Shown here: positions 36,374 through 46,094 of the stretch, piece by piece | How the letters are laid out: each line of letters opens with the position of its first letter | How positions within the stretch are numbered: position 1 is the first letter of the stretch | DNA from: Calditrichota bacterium | GTDB taxonomy: Bacteria; Zhuqueibacterota; Zhuqueibacteria; Zhuqueibacterales; Geothermadaptataceae | DNA length: 64,000 nt | Assembly: GCA_008501765.1 (NCBI GenBank) | Contig: QQUE01000019.1 | Span: 1 to 64,000, forward strand | Direction: 5' to 3' | The notes under the pieces: model-generated | Seen by the model: only the letters and a program-made list of their open reading frames with translations | Databases searched by the model: none | Told to the model about the DNA's origin: nothing | Made by a program: the position numbers and the translations under genes

Positions 36374-37558
36374 ATGTTGAATATTGCGCTATTCGGCCCC
36401 CCGGGAGCCGGAAAAGGCACACAGTCCGAATTCCTGATTAAAGAATACAATCTGTTTTACATCTCAACCGGGGACCTGCTTCGAAAAGAGATTGCCAACA
36501 AGACTGTACTGGGAATGCAGGCACAAAGTATCATTGCCTCCGGCGGCCTTGTTTCCGATGAAATAATCGTTCAAATTATCGAACAGACAATCACCAATAA
36601 TCCGGAAGCCAATGGTTTTTTATTTGATGGATTTCCGCGAACCTCCATTCAGGCATATATTCTTGCCGGCCTGATGATAAAATTAAACACCTCGCTGAAT
36701 TGCCTGATCAGCCTGACTTTACCGGAGGAAGAATCGGTAGCGCGATTGCTAAAAAGAGGCGAAACCTCCGGCCGCTCCGACGACAATGAAAAAGTAATTC
36801 GTAACCGGCTGAAGGAGTACTACGAAAAAACCCTGCCCGTAATGCAGTTTTATCGCGATCGCGGCATCTATTTTGAAGTCGACGGACGTGCAAGCATTCA
36901 AAAAGTAAAGCACGATATCCGCAAAATTATAAGCAGCGTGTTGAGCAACCGCCTGTTTAATGTCGTACTGTTTGGTTATCCCGGTTCCGGAAGGGGTTCG
37001 CAGGGACGGTTTTTGGCCGATAAATATGGTTTGGAATACGTAGCCACGGGCAAAATGCTGGATCAGGAGGTTCGAAATAATACGGCTGCCAGCAAAAAAA
37101 TACGGCAAGTCTATGAAAGTGGGGGATTGGTTCCAGATGAAATTGTGGTTCAATTGATCGAGAAAAAATTGGCAAATCATAACGATGCCAAGGGTTTTAT
37201 TTTCAAAGGATTTCCGCGCACGCTGGTTCAATCATATATTTTGGATGGCATGTTAAAAAAACACGGATCGTATATTTCACAGGTGATCGAATTAAAAGTT
37301 CCGACGCTGGAACTCATTCACCGATTGGATGAGCGCAGCAAAACCGACAAATGCATGCCCTACGATACCAGCACTTCAAAAATTGTAAAACGCTTGCAGG
37401 AACATGAATTAAAAACGGTTCCGGTGATTGAAAAATACAAGCAACTTCATGGGGTCAGCGAAGTCGATGGGCAAGGAACATTTGATGAAGTATCTGAAAA
37501 AATTTGCTTGGAGATTGAAAAGGGCTTTCTAAATATGCGATTGAAATTTAAAAATTGA
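36374..37558 (+). CDS. adk: Tandem adenylate kinase, second domain degenerate
   Basis: A 394-residue fusion of two adenylate-kinase domains. Residues ~1-190 form a complete short-lid enzyme: P-loop 'GPPGAGKGTQ', 'STGDLLR', 'DGFPRT' and 'RGETSGRSDD'. Residues ~193-390 repeat the fold, but with P-loop 'GYPGSGRGSQ' (the Lys replaced by Arg), 'ATGKMLD' without the AMP-binding Arg, and a lid lacking the paired arginines. The second half is therefore probably inactive and may serve structure or regulation. A normal adenylate kinase is ~190-215 residues. No clear operon partner. Confidence 0.85.
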   Translation: MLNIALFGPPGAGKGTQSEFLIKEYNLFYISTGDLLRKEIANKTVLGMQAQSIIASGGLVSDEIIVQIIEQTITNNPEANGFLFDGFPRTSIQAYILAGLMIKLNTSLNCLISLTLPEEESVARLLKRGETSGRSDDNEKVIRNRLKEYYEKTLPVMQFYRDRGIYFEVDGRASIQKVKHDIRKIISSVLSNRLFNVVLFGYPGSGRGSQGRFLADKYGLEYVATGKMLDQEVRNNTAASKKIRQVYESGGLVPDEIVVQLIEKKLANHNDAKGFIFKGFPRTLVQSYILDGMLKKHGSYISQVIELKVPTLELIHRLDERSKTDKCMPYDTSTSKIVKRLQEHELKTVPVIEKYKQLHGVSEVDGQGTFDEVSEKICLEIEKGFLNMRLKFKN

Positions 37559-37590
37559 CCTGTTTTGTTCCAGATTTATAAATTTATAAT

Positions 37591-37814
37591 AACCCGTTGT
37601 GCAGAATTCAATCTAATCTGTCCCAAGTCGACCTTTTCTCGTCATTCCGTCATGCTTTAAGACGGAATCCATCGTGTTACAGTCCATCCCATCTGGATTC
37701 CCGCTAAAATCGTGCGGAGCCGCAGGCCGGCGCCAGCAAAATGACGAAAATGATGAATAAATAGGAAAATTTGCCAACTTAATTGGAAAAATTTTCTATT
37801 CTGCACAACGAGTT
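37591..37814. repeat. 224-bp element bounded by a 17-bp inverted repeat
   Basis: AACCCGTTGTGCAGAAT (37591-37607) is mirrored at 37798-37814 with one mismatch. Inside lie a hairpin at about 37650-37675 (ATTCCGTC/GACGGAAT) and REP-like 'ggattcccgc...' sequence. No gene is inside. It has the form of a miniature inverted-repeat element, but no target duplication is evident. Confidence 0.5.
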
Positions 37815-37822
37815 AATACCAA

Positions 37823-37863
37823 ATAAAAACCCCTCATGGCCTCAGGCGGTAAGGGGTTTTTTT
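37823..37863. terminator. Bidirectional terminator between adk and czcA
   Basis: AACCCCT and AGGGGTT arms close an inner GC-rich stem (GCCTCAGGC) and are flanked by A-run and T-run, so the structure can end transcription of both convergent units. Confidence 0.8.
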
Positions 37864-37887
37864 ATGTGAGTTTTTTTAGTGGTGCAG

Positions 37888-40800
37888 TTATTTGCTCTCA
37901 CTTTCGCTCGCAGTTTTTAATTCGATTCTCTTCTCCACCCATTCATAAATCGTCGGCAAAACGAAGAGCGTTAAAAATGTGGCGGTGATCAAACCACCGA
38001 TGACAACAGAAGCGAGCGGACGCTGCACCTCGGAACCCGGCCCAACATTAAAAGCCATGGGAATAAATCCGAGGCTGGCAACCAGCGCTGTCATCAGCAC
38101 CGGACGCAGGCGATCGGCGGAGCCGAGCGTGACGGTATCCATTAAATTTGTGCTATTTTCGCGTAACTTGTTCAGGTGCTCGATGAGCACAATTCCATTT
38201 AAAACGGCAACGCCGAACAAGGCAACAAAGCCGATGGAAGCGGAGACGGACAAGTACAAACCACGCACCCAAAGCATAAAAATTCCACCGGAAAGCGCAA
38301 ACGGCAGGTTCAGGAAAATCAGCAAAACATATCGCAGCTTGCCGAACATTAAATACATCAGACCGACGATGATGAGCAGCGCCAGTGGCACGACGAGAAA
38401 AAGGTGATTTACAGCCCGTTGCTGATTTTCAAATTCGCCGCCATATTCGAGAAAATAACCTGCGGGAATCGAAATTTGCTCGTCGATGGCCTTTTGCAGG
38501 TTTTGTACATAGGTGCCAATATCGATATCCCGTAAGTTGGCGCCGACAATCACCCGCCGCCAGCCGTTTTCGCGGGCGACTTCCCGGGGGCCTTCCTGTG
38601 CCTCAATTTTTGCCAGGCGTTTCAACGGAATGAAGCCTCCACCCGGCAAATACACGGGTATTTCCCGAATTTTGTTAAACGAATCCCGGATTTCAACCGG
38701 AAAACGCAGTACGATTTCATAACGGCGCTGGCCTTCAAAAACTTCGCTCACCGGCTGTCCACCGATGCCGGTTTCAATCACATTTTGCACATCATCGACG
38801 TTCAATCCGAAAGCGGCCACAGCCTCCCGGTCGATTTCGACGTTGAGGTAAGGCTGGCCCGAGGTCTGCTCAATAAAATAATTATCGGTGCCCGGCAAGC
38901 CTGCCACCAAGCGGGTAATATCGGTACCGACCCGGTTGATTATGTCGAGGTCTTCGCCATAAATTTTTACTGCAACGTCTGATTTAACACCGCTGGTGAG
39001 CTCATCGACCCGCATGGCGATGGGCTGGGTAAAATTGTAGGCGAGTCCCGGTTCACTCAGTAGATAGGGTTCGATCTCTTCGGCAATTTTTTCTTTCGTC
39101 ATGCCGGAGCGCCATTCATCCCGCGGTTTGAGCAGGACCCACACATCGGTTTGGTGTACACCCATCCAGTCGTTCGCCAGATCGGAGCGGCCTGTTTTGG
39201 GCACAACTGTTTTTATTTCAGGAATATTTTTCATCAATTGCCCGGCAAACCAATTGGCATTTTCGACCGATTCATCCAAAGTTACGCTGGGCATGCGAAT
39301 TTGCTCGACGAGAATGGAGCCTTCGTCTAATTCGGGCAGAAACTCTGTTCCGGAGTTAAATAACAAAACCAGCGATAAAAGAAACAGAACAGCAGCGCTG
39401 ATAAGCACGATGGCTTTATTTCTAATGTGCCAGCCAAGTGCCAAAATATATTTGGGTTTGAGCCATTCCATTATACGGTTTTTCTTGACTTTAACGCCTT
39501 TTCTAAAAACGATTGATGCGATGGCGGGAACAAAAATCAACGCCAAAAGAAGTGAGCCAAACACGGCTGCAGCCACGGTGATCGCCATGGGACGGAAGAG
39601 AATCCCTTCCATACCGCTAAACGTGATAATGGGGACGTAAACCATTAAAATGATAAGAACGCCGAAGAATATCGGGCGCGAAACTTCTTTCGCAGCCGCC
39701 ATTATGACCTCAAATCGTGACTCACTTTTGTTGTTCTGCAATCGGTGAATAATATTTTCCATCATCACCACCGAGCCGTCGACAACCATGCCGAAGTCGA
39801 TTGCGCCAAGGCTCATCAGGTTGGCGGCGAGGCCAAATTCACGCATCCCGATAAAGGCAAATAACATCGATAGCGGAATAACCGAAGCGACGATCAGCGC
39901 ACCGCGCATTTCGCCCAATAAGAGCAGCAAAACGACGATCACCAGAAATCCGCCCTCGGCGAGGTTGGTAATCAAGGTATTTGTTGTGCGCTCAATGAGT
40001 TCAGATTGGCTGTAAAAAGGCTCGATTGTCACGCCTTCGGGCATGCCTTTGTGAATCAATTCAATTTTTTCTTCGATCTGCTGAATCACTTCTCGGCCGT
40101 TGTATCCACGCAGCATCATCACAATACCGGTGACCACTTCACCCTGCCCGTCTCGCGTGACCGCCCCCTGGCGCAGTTGTTTACCGACGTTAATTTCAGC
40201 AATTTCCTTCAAATACACCGGCCGGTTTTCCCGCTGGGTAATGATTATCATGCCGATGTCATTTTGGGTACGGATTTGACCGTAACCGCGGATAATGTAC
40301 TGTTCCCGGTTGTGTTCGAGATAATTGCCTCCGGAGACGCTGTTGTTGGTCGCGATGGCATCCATAATTTGCTGCAAACTTATGCCGAATGCCCGCAATT
40401 TCCCCGGGCGGATTGTCACATCGTATTGCTTGACAAATCCCCCGAAAGAATTGATCTCGGTCACGCCTTTTATATTGCGCAGTTGCGGCGCGATCAGCCA
40501 GTCCTGAATTGAACGTAACTCGGTGAGCGAATGCCCGGGTCCTTTAACGACGTATTGGTATATTTCTCCCAATGCCGTGGAAATCGGGCCAAGTTGCGGC
40601 GCAGAAACTCCGCCGGGCAAATCATCGACGATGCTTTGCAGCCGCTGACTTACGAGTTGCCTGGCGAAATAGATGTCCGTATCTTCTTCAAATTCGACGG
40701 TAACGGCAGACAGCCCAAACTGGGAAATGGATCGAACATCCGCAACATCGGGCAAACCGCTCATGACGGTTTCGATCGGAAAACTTACCAGTCGCTCCAC

Positions 40801-40980
40801 ATCGTAAGGGGAATAACGCCCCGCTTTGGTGATGACCAACACCTGCACCGGTGTCACATCGGGCAGGGAATTTATGGGGATTTCTGTCAGCGATTTATAT
40901 CCTGCAAACGCCATTAAAAATACCAGCGAAAGCGCGACAACTTTTTGTCGGAGGCTAAAATCTATCAATTTATTTAACAT
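37888..40980 (-). CDS. czcA: Heavy-metal efflux RND transporter, inner-membrane pump (CzcA/CusA family)
   Basis: A 1030-residue RND pump with the usual plan of a first helix, a large periplasmic loop, helices 2-6, a helix 7, a second loop and helices 8-12. 'LRQKVVALSLVFLMAFAG', 'IPINSLPDVTPVQV' and helix-4 'DFGMVVDGSVVMMENI' place it in the heavy-metal subclass, and the DFGxxVD form is that of Co/Zn/Cd pumps rather than Cu/Ag pumps. It expels divalent cations with CzcB and CzcC, encoded upstream (90 bp gap). A terminator follows 25 bp behind the stop codon. Confidence 0.93.
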   Translation of the reverse strand: MLNKLIDFSLRQKVVALSLVFLMAFAGYKSLTEIPINSLPDVTPVQVLVITKAGRYSPYDVERLVSFPIETVMSGLPDVADVRSISQFGLSAVTVEFEEDTDIYFARQLVSQRLQSIVDDLPGGVSAPQLGPISTALGEIYQYVVKGPGHSLTELRSIQDWLIAPQLRNIKGVTEINSFGGFVKQYDVTIRPGKLRAFGISLQQIMDAIATNNSVSGGNYLEHNREQYIIRGYGQIRTQNDIGMIIITQRENRPVYLKEIAEINVGKQLRQGAVTRDGQGEVVTGIVMMLRGYNGREVIQQIEEKIELIHKGMPEGVTIEPFYSQSELIERTTNTLITNLAEGGFLVIVVLLLLLGEMRGALIVASVIPLSMLFAFIGMREFGLAANLMSLGAIDFGMVVDGSVVMMENIIHRLQNNKSESRFEVIMAAAKEVSRPIFFGVLIILMVYVPIITFSGMEGILFRPMAITVAAAVFGSLLLALIFVPAIASIVFRKGVKVKKNRIMEWLKPKYILALGWHIRNKAIVLISAAVLFLLSLVLLFNSGTEFLPELDEGSILVEQIRMPSVTLDESVENANWFAGQLMKNIPEIKTVVPKTGRSDLANDWMGVHQTDVWVLLKPRDEWRSGMTKEKIAEEIEPYLLSEPGLAYNFTQPIAMRVDELTSGVKSDVAVKIYGEDLDIINRVGTDITRLVAGLPGTDNYFIEQTSGQPYLNVEIDREAVAAFGLNVDDVQNVIETGIGGQPVSEVFEGQRRYEIVLRFPVEIRDSFNKIREIPVYLPGGGFIPLKRLAKIEAQEGPREVARENGWRRVIVGANLRDIDIGTYVQNLQKAIDEQISIPAGYFLEYGGEFENQQRAVNHLFLVVPLALLIIVGLMYLMFGKLRYVLLIFLNLPFALSGGIFMLWVRGLYLSVSASIGFVALFGVAVLNGIVLIEHLNKLRENSTNLMDTVTLGSADRLRPVLMTALVASLGFIPMAFNVGPGSEVQRPLASVVIGGLITATFLTLFVLPTIYEWVEKRIELKTASESESK

Positions 40981-41069
40981 GGTATTCTTTACTTTTTAAA
41001 TGATTTTATTGGTTGAAAAAAATTGTTCAATTTCTCTGCTCAAAGGGGCATTTCTCCAATTGGTGCAGT

Positions 41070-42245
41070 TTAATCTGCATATTCACCATATTTGCTTAAT
41101 GCTTTGAGAGCAAATACCTGGCTGACGGCCACTTCTTCGTCTGCGGTCACACCGTTTTTTATGATGGCAAAATCTCCTGCCAGTCGCTCGATCAAAAGTT
41201 TCCGTTTATCGAATTTATTCTCTGTCAGTTTTACAAATACGGCGGCATCGTTTCCTTCATACTGAATCGCTTTAACCGGAATATAGCTCACCGGATCCGA
41301 GGTGGAAACCTGCACTTGCATGCGAATATTCTGCCCGGGTTTTAACCAGAAAGGCGGGTTGTTGTAGAATGCATTTATTGTGATCGAACGATTTTTTTCA
41401 TCCAAAATCGGAACGATATTATGCACGACCGTTTGCAGCGGATCCGCATCGTTTTCCCGCATGCTGAGGAAAATCTTGTCCCCGCTTTTAACGAATGCCC
41501 CATCTTCCGGTGCAACGTATCCTTTGAGCATAACTTTTTCGTTATTGACGATGGTGCCCATACGCTGGTAACTCTCCACCGCCTGCCCCATATCAATTAA
41601 ATGTTCCGTAATCACGCCGGCGATGGGGGAGCGGATGGGCAGGTGGGGATGGGTACTCTGATTATTTTTCCAGTTCAAAATTTCTTTATCGGTAATGCCG
41701 ACGGCACGCAAGCGTGCGAACGAGGCTTGCACCGCGGCCTCGCTGCGTTTAAAATCAACCTCCGATTTATCGAGCTCTTTGCGTGATTTTATCTTTTGAT
41801 TGTGAAGCTGCAGCGTGCGTTCGTATTGCGATTTGCGGTAGCCGGCTTCAGCGGCGTTCTGCAAATAATCCGCGACAAGATTGGCAAATTCCAAACTTTC
41901 GAGTTCAAGCAGTACATCGCCCTTTTTGACTGCATCCCCCTCATGTTTGTTAATCGTCACCACAATTCCGTTGATCGGCGCGCTCATGACAAAAATATTT
42001 TCCGGCGAAGGATGTACAAAAGCGGGAACTTCCATGTTGAATTTGAGAACTTCCCGGCGCACTTTTTCTGTATTTATTTTTAATAACTGCACTTCTTTGT
42101 CCGACAGGGTCACTAATTTTGTACCGGCATCCTTTTCTTCTGTGATGGATGGCGGGGCAGGGATATCGGCGGGTGATTCATCTTTTGCAGGCTCGCCGCA
42201 AGAAATGAATATTAACAACCCGATTATTAAAAGTATATTTTTCAT
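41070..42245 (-). CDS. czcB: Heavy-metal efflux periplasmic adaptor (CzcB family)
   Basis: A 391-residue membrane-fusion lipoprotein (lipobox FISC). It shows the lipoyl-like half-motifs 'INGIVVTINKHEGDAVKKGDVLLELES' and 'SPIAGVITEHLIDMGQAV' around a coiled-coil hairpin, then beta-barrel and membrane-proximal domains. It bridges the CzcA pump and the CzcC channel. GGAGATC lies before ATG 42245. The gene is 15 bp behind czcC and 90 bp ahead of czcA. The metal-binding Met cluster of CusB is absent, in line with Co/Zn/Cd use. Confidence 0.92.
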   Translation of the reverse strand: MKNILLIIGLLIFISCGEPAKDESPADIPAPPSITEEKDAGTKLVTLSDKEVQLLKINTEKVRREVLKFNMEVPAFVHPSPENIFVMSAPINGIVVTINKHEGDAVKKGDVLLELESLEFANLVADYLQNAAEAGYRKSQYERTLQLHNQKIKSRKELDKSEVDFKRSEAAVQASFARLRAVGITDKEILNWKNNQSTHPHLPIRSPIAGVITEHLIDMGQAVESYQRMGTIVNNEKVMLKGYVAPEDGAFVKSGDKIFLSMRENDADPLQTVVHNIVPILDEKNRSITINAFYNNPPFWLKPGQNIRMQVQVSTSDPVSYIPVKAIQYEGNDAAVFVKLTENKFDKRKLLIERLAGDFAIIKNGVTADEEVAVSQVFALKALSKYGEYAD

Positions 42246-42259
42246 TTTGATCTCCAATT

Positions 42260-43495
42260 CTATTCAGTAAATACAATTTCATGTGCCATGTGCTTTTCCA
42301 AATCCACTAAACGCAAGTAGTAGTTTCGCAAAGCATTGTAGTAATTTTCCCGGCTGATAATGTATGTCCGTTGCGTATCCAACAAATCCAGCAGGCCGGT
42401 TTCACCGAGACGGTAGCCCTCGAGCGCCAGTTCCAATAATTTATCCGAGCGTTCGCTTATCAAATTTTGATAGCGAATCAGTGTTTCGCGGCTGGTGGAA
42501 AAGCCATGCCAGGCATTTTCTATTTCCCGTTTGAAAGCAAGTCTGGTTTTTGTCAATTCAAACTGAGCGGCGCGTTTTTCTGCCCGCGCCATGCGAATGG
42601 CCGGCATCTGGTTGGAAATAAACCACAACGGAATCGAGAATCCGGCTTCAAATCCATAGAAATCATAGCCGCCGCCAAAATCCTGACGGTAAATATTAAG
42701 TGAGAAATCCGGCAAAAATTGACTCCACGCATTTTTTACAGCGTACTGATTCGCTAACACCGTTTTTTCACGACTCATCAAACCGGGCTGCAGATTCAGA
42801 TTATTGAGAATTTCATGCTGATCGATGGAAAAATCGGCAAATGCCAGGCTGTCGGGAAAAACAATATCATAACGCTGCTCCTCCGTCTCCAGCCCGATGG
42901 TTTCAAAAAGCGCATAGCGGGAATTGTCAAAATCAAGCTCGGCATTTAGTTCATCATTTTCGGCCTCAGCCAGGCTGATTTCCGTTTTCATCACTTCCAT
43001 TTCTGAGGCTTCTCCGGCCGCAAAACGATTGCGCGCCGTCTCCTGCAGGTTGCGTGCAATAGCCAGTTTCTGCTTGCTCAAATCGATCATTTTGCGGGCA
43101 TGAATCAGGTTGACATACGCCTGTTTAACTTCAGCTTTAAGATTCTTTCTTGCCTGATCCAGCCGCAAATCTGCAGCGGCATAACCGGCGGAAAAACTTT
43201 TGTAGCGGTAAAACGATGTTAGTGGAAAATCGATGTTTTGGGTAAGAGTTTGCTTTTTTTCGGCAAAAGCGCTGCCCGAAAGTTCCGGCATGCCTTCCTG
43301 CATAAAACTCAGTTTTAACGGTTGCAGTCCCAGGCTGGTGTACCGCATCAGCGATGCTTTATTGCGAGCTTCAGTACTTTGGTTTAAGTCGGGATTGTTT
43401 TTTAAGGCATAATCCAGCGCCTCTTTTATGGTGAGTTGGTCTTGTGAAAAAACCAATTGCACCGGCAGTAACATAAGTAATAAAAAACAACGCAT
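42260..43495 (-). CDS. czcC: TolC-family outer membrane channel of the metal efflux system (CzcC)
   Basis: A 411-residue outer-membrane efflux protein. Signal peptide ending VFSQ, then two homologous halves of long coiled-coil helices, 'LTIKEALDYALKNNPDL' and 'AGEASEMEVMKTEISLAEAEN', with 'YRLGETGLLDLLDTQRTYI' in the second, all TolC-family marks. It forms the exit duct for CzcAB. AGGA precedes the ATG. First confident gene of a three-gene operon; a possible small gene at 43594-43812 lies just upstream. Confidence 0.92.
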   Translation of the reverse strand: MRCFLLLMLLPVQLVFSQDQLTIKEALDYALKNNPDLNQSTEARNKASLMRYTSLGLQPLKLSFMQEGMPELSGSAFAEKKQTLTQNIDFPLTSFYRYKSFSAGYAAADLRLDQARKNLKAEVKQAYVNLIHARKMIDLSKQKLAIARNLQETARNRFAAGEASEMEVMKTEISLAEAENDELNAELDFDNSRYALFETIGLETEEQRYDIVFPDSLAFADFSIDQHEILNNLNLQPGLMSREKTVLANQYAVKNAWSQFLPDFSLNIYRQDFGGGYDFYGFEAGFSIPLWFISNQMPAIRMARAEKRAAQFELTKTRLAFKREIENAWHGFSTSRETLIRYQNLISERSDKLLELALEGYRLGETGLLDLLDTQRTYIISRENYYNALRNYYLRLVDLEKHMAHEIVFTE

Positions 43496-43593
43496 TATAA
43501 TATCCTGTTTATCATTTGGTATATAGGAGATAAATACTTTTTTAGTATTGATTTAGAACCCTAACTATTCAACGGACGAGCGCGTGCATTTCA

Positions 43594-43812
43594 TCAATCT
43601 GAGCTTTCCCGGGGGGATCGAAATATACAAAACTTCCGTTTGAAAATAAAGCACTGTAATTCCTGTTCGTCGTCAAATTGTGAATTTGTTATAAAGGTAA
43701 AATTAAAAATTTTAACCTGATTTTTATCATGTTCTCGTTGTTTTAAATGGAAATTCAACGCCACTGGCTTTTTTAGCCACGGAAAAAGTGCATTTTGAAT
43801 ATTATTTAACAC
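43594..43812 (-). CDS. Possible small protein upstream of czcC
   Basis: A 72-codon frame with GTG start and AGGA eight bases before it, in the same direction as czcCBA and 98 bp from czcC. The product has a hydrophobic start (NALFPWLKKPVALNF), then a polar, acidic part ending near two Cys. It has no recognised relative. Small leader proteins with metal-binding roles do precede some czc/cus operons, but that is analogy only. Confidence 0.35.
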   Translation of the reverse strand: MLNNIQNALFPWLKKPVALNFHLKQREHDKNQVKIFNFTFITNSQFDDEQELQCFIFKRKFCIFRSPRESSD

Positions 43813-43926
43813 AACTGTATTCCTATATAAGATTCAAATAATGTAATTAATTGGCCATGAAATAAATTATTTTGCGATTAATTATCAAAACATATCATAA
43901 TTTGATGCTAAAAAATAGAACACAAT
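43813..43926. other. Promoter region of the metal-efflux operon
   Basis: AT-rich stretch directly left of the tandem repeats; the leftward promoter of the small frame and czcCBA should be here. No operator dyad with a metal-regulator pattern was recognised. Confidence 0.3.
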
Positions 43927-45243
43927 TCAGTACGACTGGTTTGCCGGGTCTTAAGTTAAACCTGACAGGATTTGGAATCCTGTCAGGTTTACTCCATACC
44001 GTCACCTGTTTTGCCTAAATGAACGCAAACGCCAACCCTCTTTTCTGCGTAAACGTGCGCTGTGAATTTTGGAGTGCATTGCTTTTATGCAATGCAGAGC
44101 AATCCATGAAGGGATTGCGCTCCGAGCGCAGCGGATTGGATTAACGGCACTGCGTAATAATTATTTTCAACACGGATAACCATGCACGGATTTAATCTTG
44201 ACAAAACACTACTTCTGTAATTGAGAAGCGATTTAATCCTGCCAGGATTTAGAATCCTGGCAGGATTTCTCCGGATCCTCGCCAGTTTTCCTCAAAGTTA
44301 GAAAGGAGTACTGTTTAGTACGACGACAAGTAAATTGGATGCAAGTTAAACCTGACAGGATTTGGAATCCTGTCAGGTTTACTCCATACCCTCACCTGTT
44401 TCGCCTAAACGAACGCAAGCACCAACTCTCTTTTCTGCGTAAACGTGCGCTGTGAATTTTGGAGTGCTTTGCCTTTATGCAATGCAGAGCAATCCATGAA
44501 GGGATTGCACTCTGCACTCCGAGCGCAGCGGATTGGATTAAAAGCACTGCGTAATAAATATTTTCAACACGGATAGCCATGCACGGATTTAATCTTGACA
44601 AAACACTACTTCTGTAATTGAGAAGCGATTTAATCCTGCCAGGATTTAGAATCCTGGCAGGATTTCTCCGGATCCTCGCCAGTTTTCCTCAAAGTTAGAA
44701 AGGAGTACTGTTTAGTACGACGACAGTTAATTGGATGCAAGTTAAACCTGACAGGATTTGGAATCCTGTCAGGGTTACTCCATACCCTCACCTGTTTCGC
44801 CTAAATGAACGCAAACACCAACCCTCTTTTCTGCGTAAACGTGCGCTGTGAATTTTGGAGTGCTTTGCCTTTATGCAATGCAGAGCAATCCATGAAGGGA
44901 TTGCGCTCCGAGCGCAGCGGATTGGATTAAAAGCACTGCGTAATAATTATTTTCAACACGGATAGCCATTGACGGGTTTAGACTTGACAAAACACTACTT
45001 CTGTAATTGAGAAGCGATTTAATCCTGCCAGGATTTAGAATCCTGGCAGGATTTCTCCGGATCCTCGCCAGTTTTCCTCAAAGTTAGAAAGGAGTACTGT
45101 TTAGTACGACGACAGTAAAATGGATGCAAGTTAACCCTGACAGGATTTGGAATCCTGTCAGGTTTACTCCATACCGTCACCTGTTTCGCCTAAATGAACG
45201 CAAACACCAACTCTCTTTTCTGCGTAAACGTGCGCTGTGAATT
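43927..45243. repeat. Tandem array of ~390-bp units with paired palindromes
   Basis: Three full units and a partial fourth, judged by the palindrome CCTGACAGG...CCTGTCAGG at 43961, 44351, 44747 and 45136 (spacing 390, 396, 389). Each full unit also holds a second palindrome (CCTGCCAGG...CCTGGCAGG at 44238, 44635, 45024) and a hairpin GCAATCC..GGATTGC in between. Units are ~95% alike. No protein-coding frame is conserved. The array ends abruptly at 45243. Confidence 0.85.
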
Positions 45244-45349
45244 TTAATAGCGTGATCTTATTGCACAACATGCGGATTGGCTCAAAAAAAAACGCAAACC
45301 GGGGTGATGAACGAGGCTAAATAGAGTCCATCCGAGATTCCCTGGTTGT

Positions 45350-45449
45350 GTCATTCCGGTCGCCCTCTTTTTGGCGTACCGGAATCTCCTTGAGCCTACC
45401 TCAGTATGAGATTCCGGGATTCGATAAAAAACATCGAACCCGGAATGAC
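45350..45449. repeat. 100-bp inverted repeat (GTCATTCCGG ... CCGGAATGAC)
   Basis: 10-bp perfect arms at 45350-45359 and 45440-45449, with inner partial pairing (ggtaccgg-type and attccggg). It resembles REP-like elements common between genes, and related pieces lie at about 7009 and 37650. Confidence 0.6.
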
Positions 45450-45864
45450 AAAAAAGGGACATTTCCGGATGAACACTAAATAGATAGATACTCAGTAAAT
45501 ATCTTTAATTTTGCATACCAGGTGATTTGTAATAAAAAGTTTTGTTGAAAACGTTAGGATTGGCTCATAATTGAGTGAAAAACTTTTATGCAACGAATTA
45601 TTTAATTTTATTTGGGATAAATACCCCCTGTTTGTTGTCTTTCTGTTATAAGTGGGGAACGACATGCGCTGCAAGAATAAGGACTATTCTTTCGGGGAAA
45701 AGAAACATTCTTTTGCGAATGTTGAGCGGGAACCGGGATTTCTCACGGGGAACCTTGCGAGGGCGGCACGCCCTCGCAAGGATTTTGGCTGCAGGGGTAA
45801 ATAAACACAGCCGGTGCGCAGATTTAAAAACGGCTGATTACTCACATTTATTCTGGGAGGTTTT
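45450..45864. other. Intergenic region before the small membrane-protein gene
   Basis: No gene is supported here. A perfect hairpin (CCTTGCGAGGGCG with its mirror) occupies 45753-45781 and begins like the RAYT-associated palindromes. The promoter for the small gene at 45865 is probably near 45800. Confidence 0.4.
45753..45781. repeat. REP-like hairpin related to the RAYT palindromes
   Basis: 29-base perfect inverted repeat with 13-bp arms and loop GCA. Its outer part CCTTGCGA equals the outer part of the palindromes at 20906, 23967 and 24591, so it may be a target of the same transposase. Confidence 0.6.
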
Positions 45865-46080
45865 ATGGATGCTTTATGGCTGGTCAATATTTTTTGGCTG
45901 GGAATTGTAAACGCAATTTTGTTGATTTTTGTGCTGGTGTTGGCTTTTAAAATTTACACACGGCTGGGACAAATGTCTGCTGCTGGTGGGGGCGTGGCGG
46001 GAGGCAGTGGTACAAAATGGCCACCTGCTGGAGATGATCCGATTATTCCACCGCCGTTACCACCTGTGGGTGGGCCATAG
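45865..46080 (+). CDS. Small membrane protein with DDPIIPPP proline-rich tail
   Basis: A 71-residue protein with a very good ribosome site (GGGAGG, four bases before ATG). Residues 5-30 form one membrane helix (LWLVNIFWLGIVNAILLIF), followed by a short basic-glycine linker and a tail 'DDPIIPPPLPPVGGP'. No homologue is recognised. Translation signals and codon pattern suggest a real gene. The tail is repeated in a second, interrupted frame 45 bp downstream. It precedes a large CHAT-protease gene by 560 bp; the tail might be a substrate or docking signal, which is speculation. Confidence 0.7.
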   Translation: MDALWLVNIFWLGIVNAILLIFVLVLAFKIYTRLGQMSAAGGGVAGGSGTKWPPAGDDPIIPPPLPPVGGP

Positions 46081-46094
46081 TTTTAGGTTTTCTT

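Noticed and set aside
43927-45243. CRISPR array
   Set aside because: The repeated unit is ~390 bp and nearly identical throughout, with no short repeats separated by unique spacers and no cas genes.
45575-45910. 111-codon plus-strand frame
   Set aside because: It runs through a perfect REP-like hairpin, is rich in Arg and Cys without domain character, and overlaps the better supported small membrane protein in another frame.
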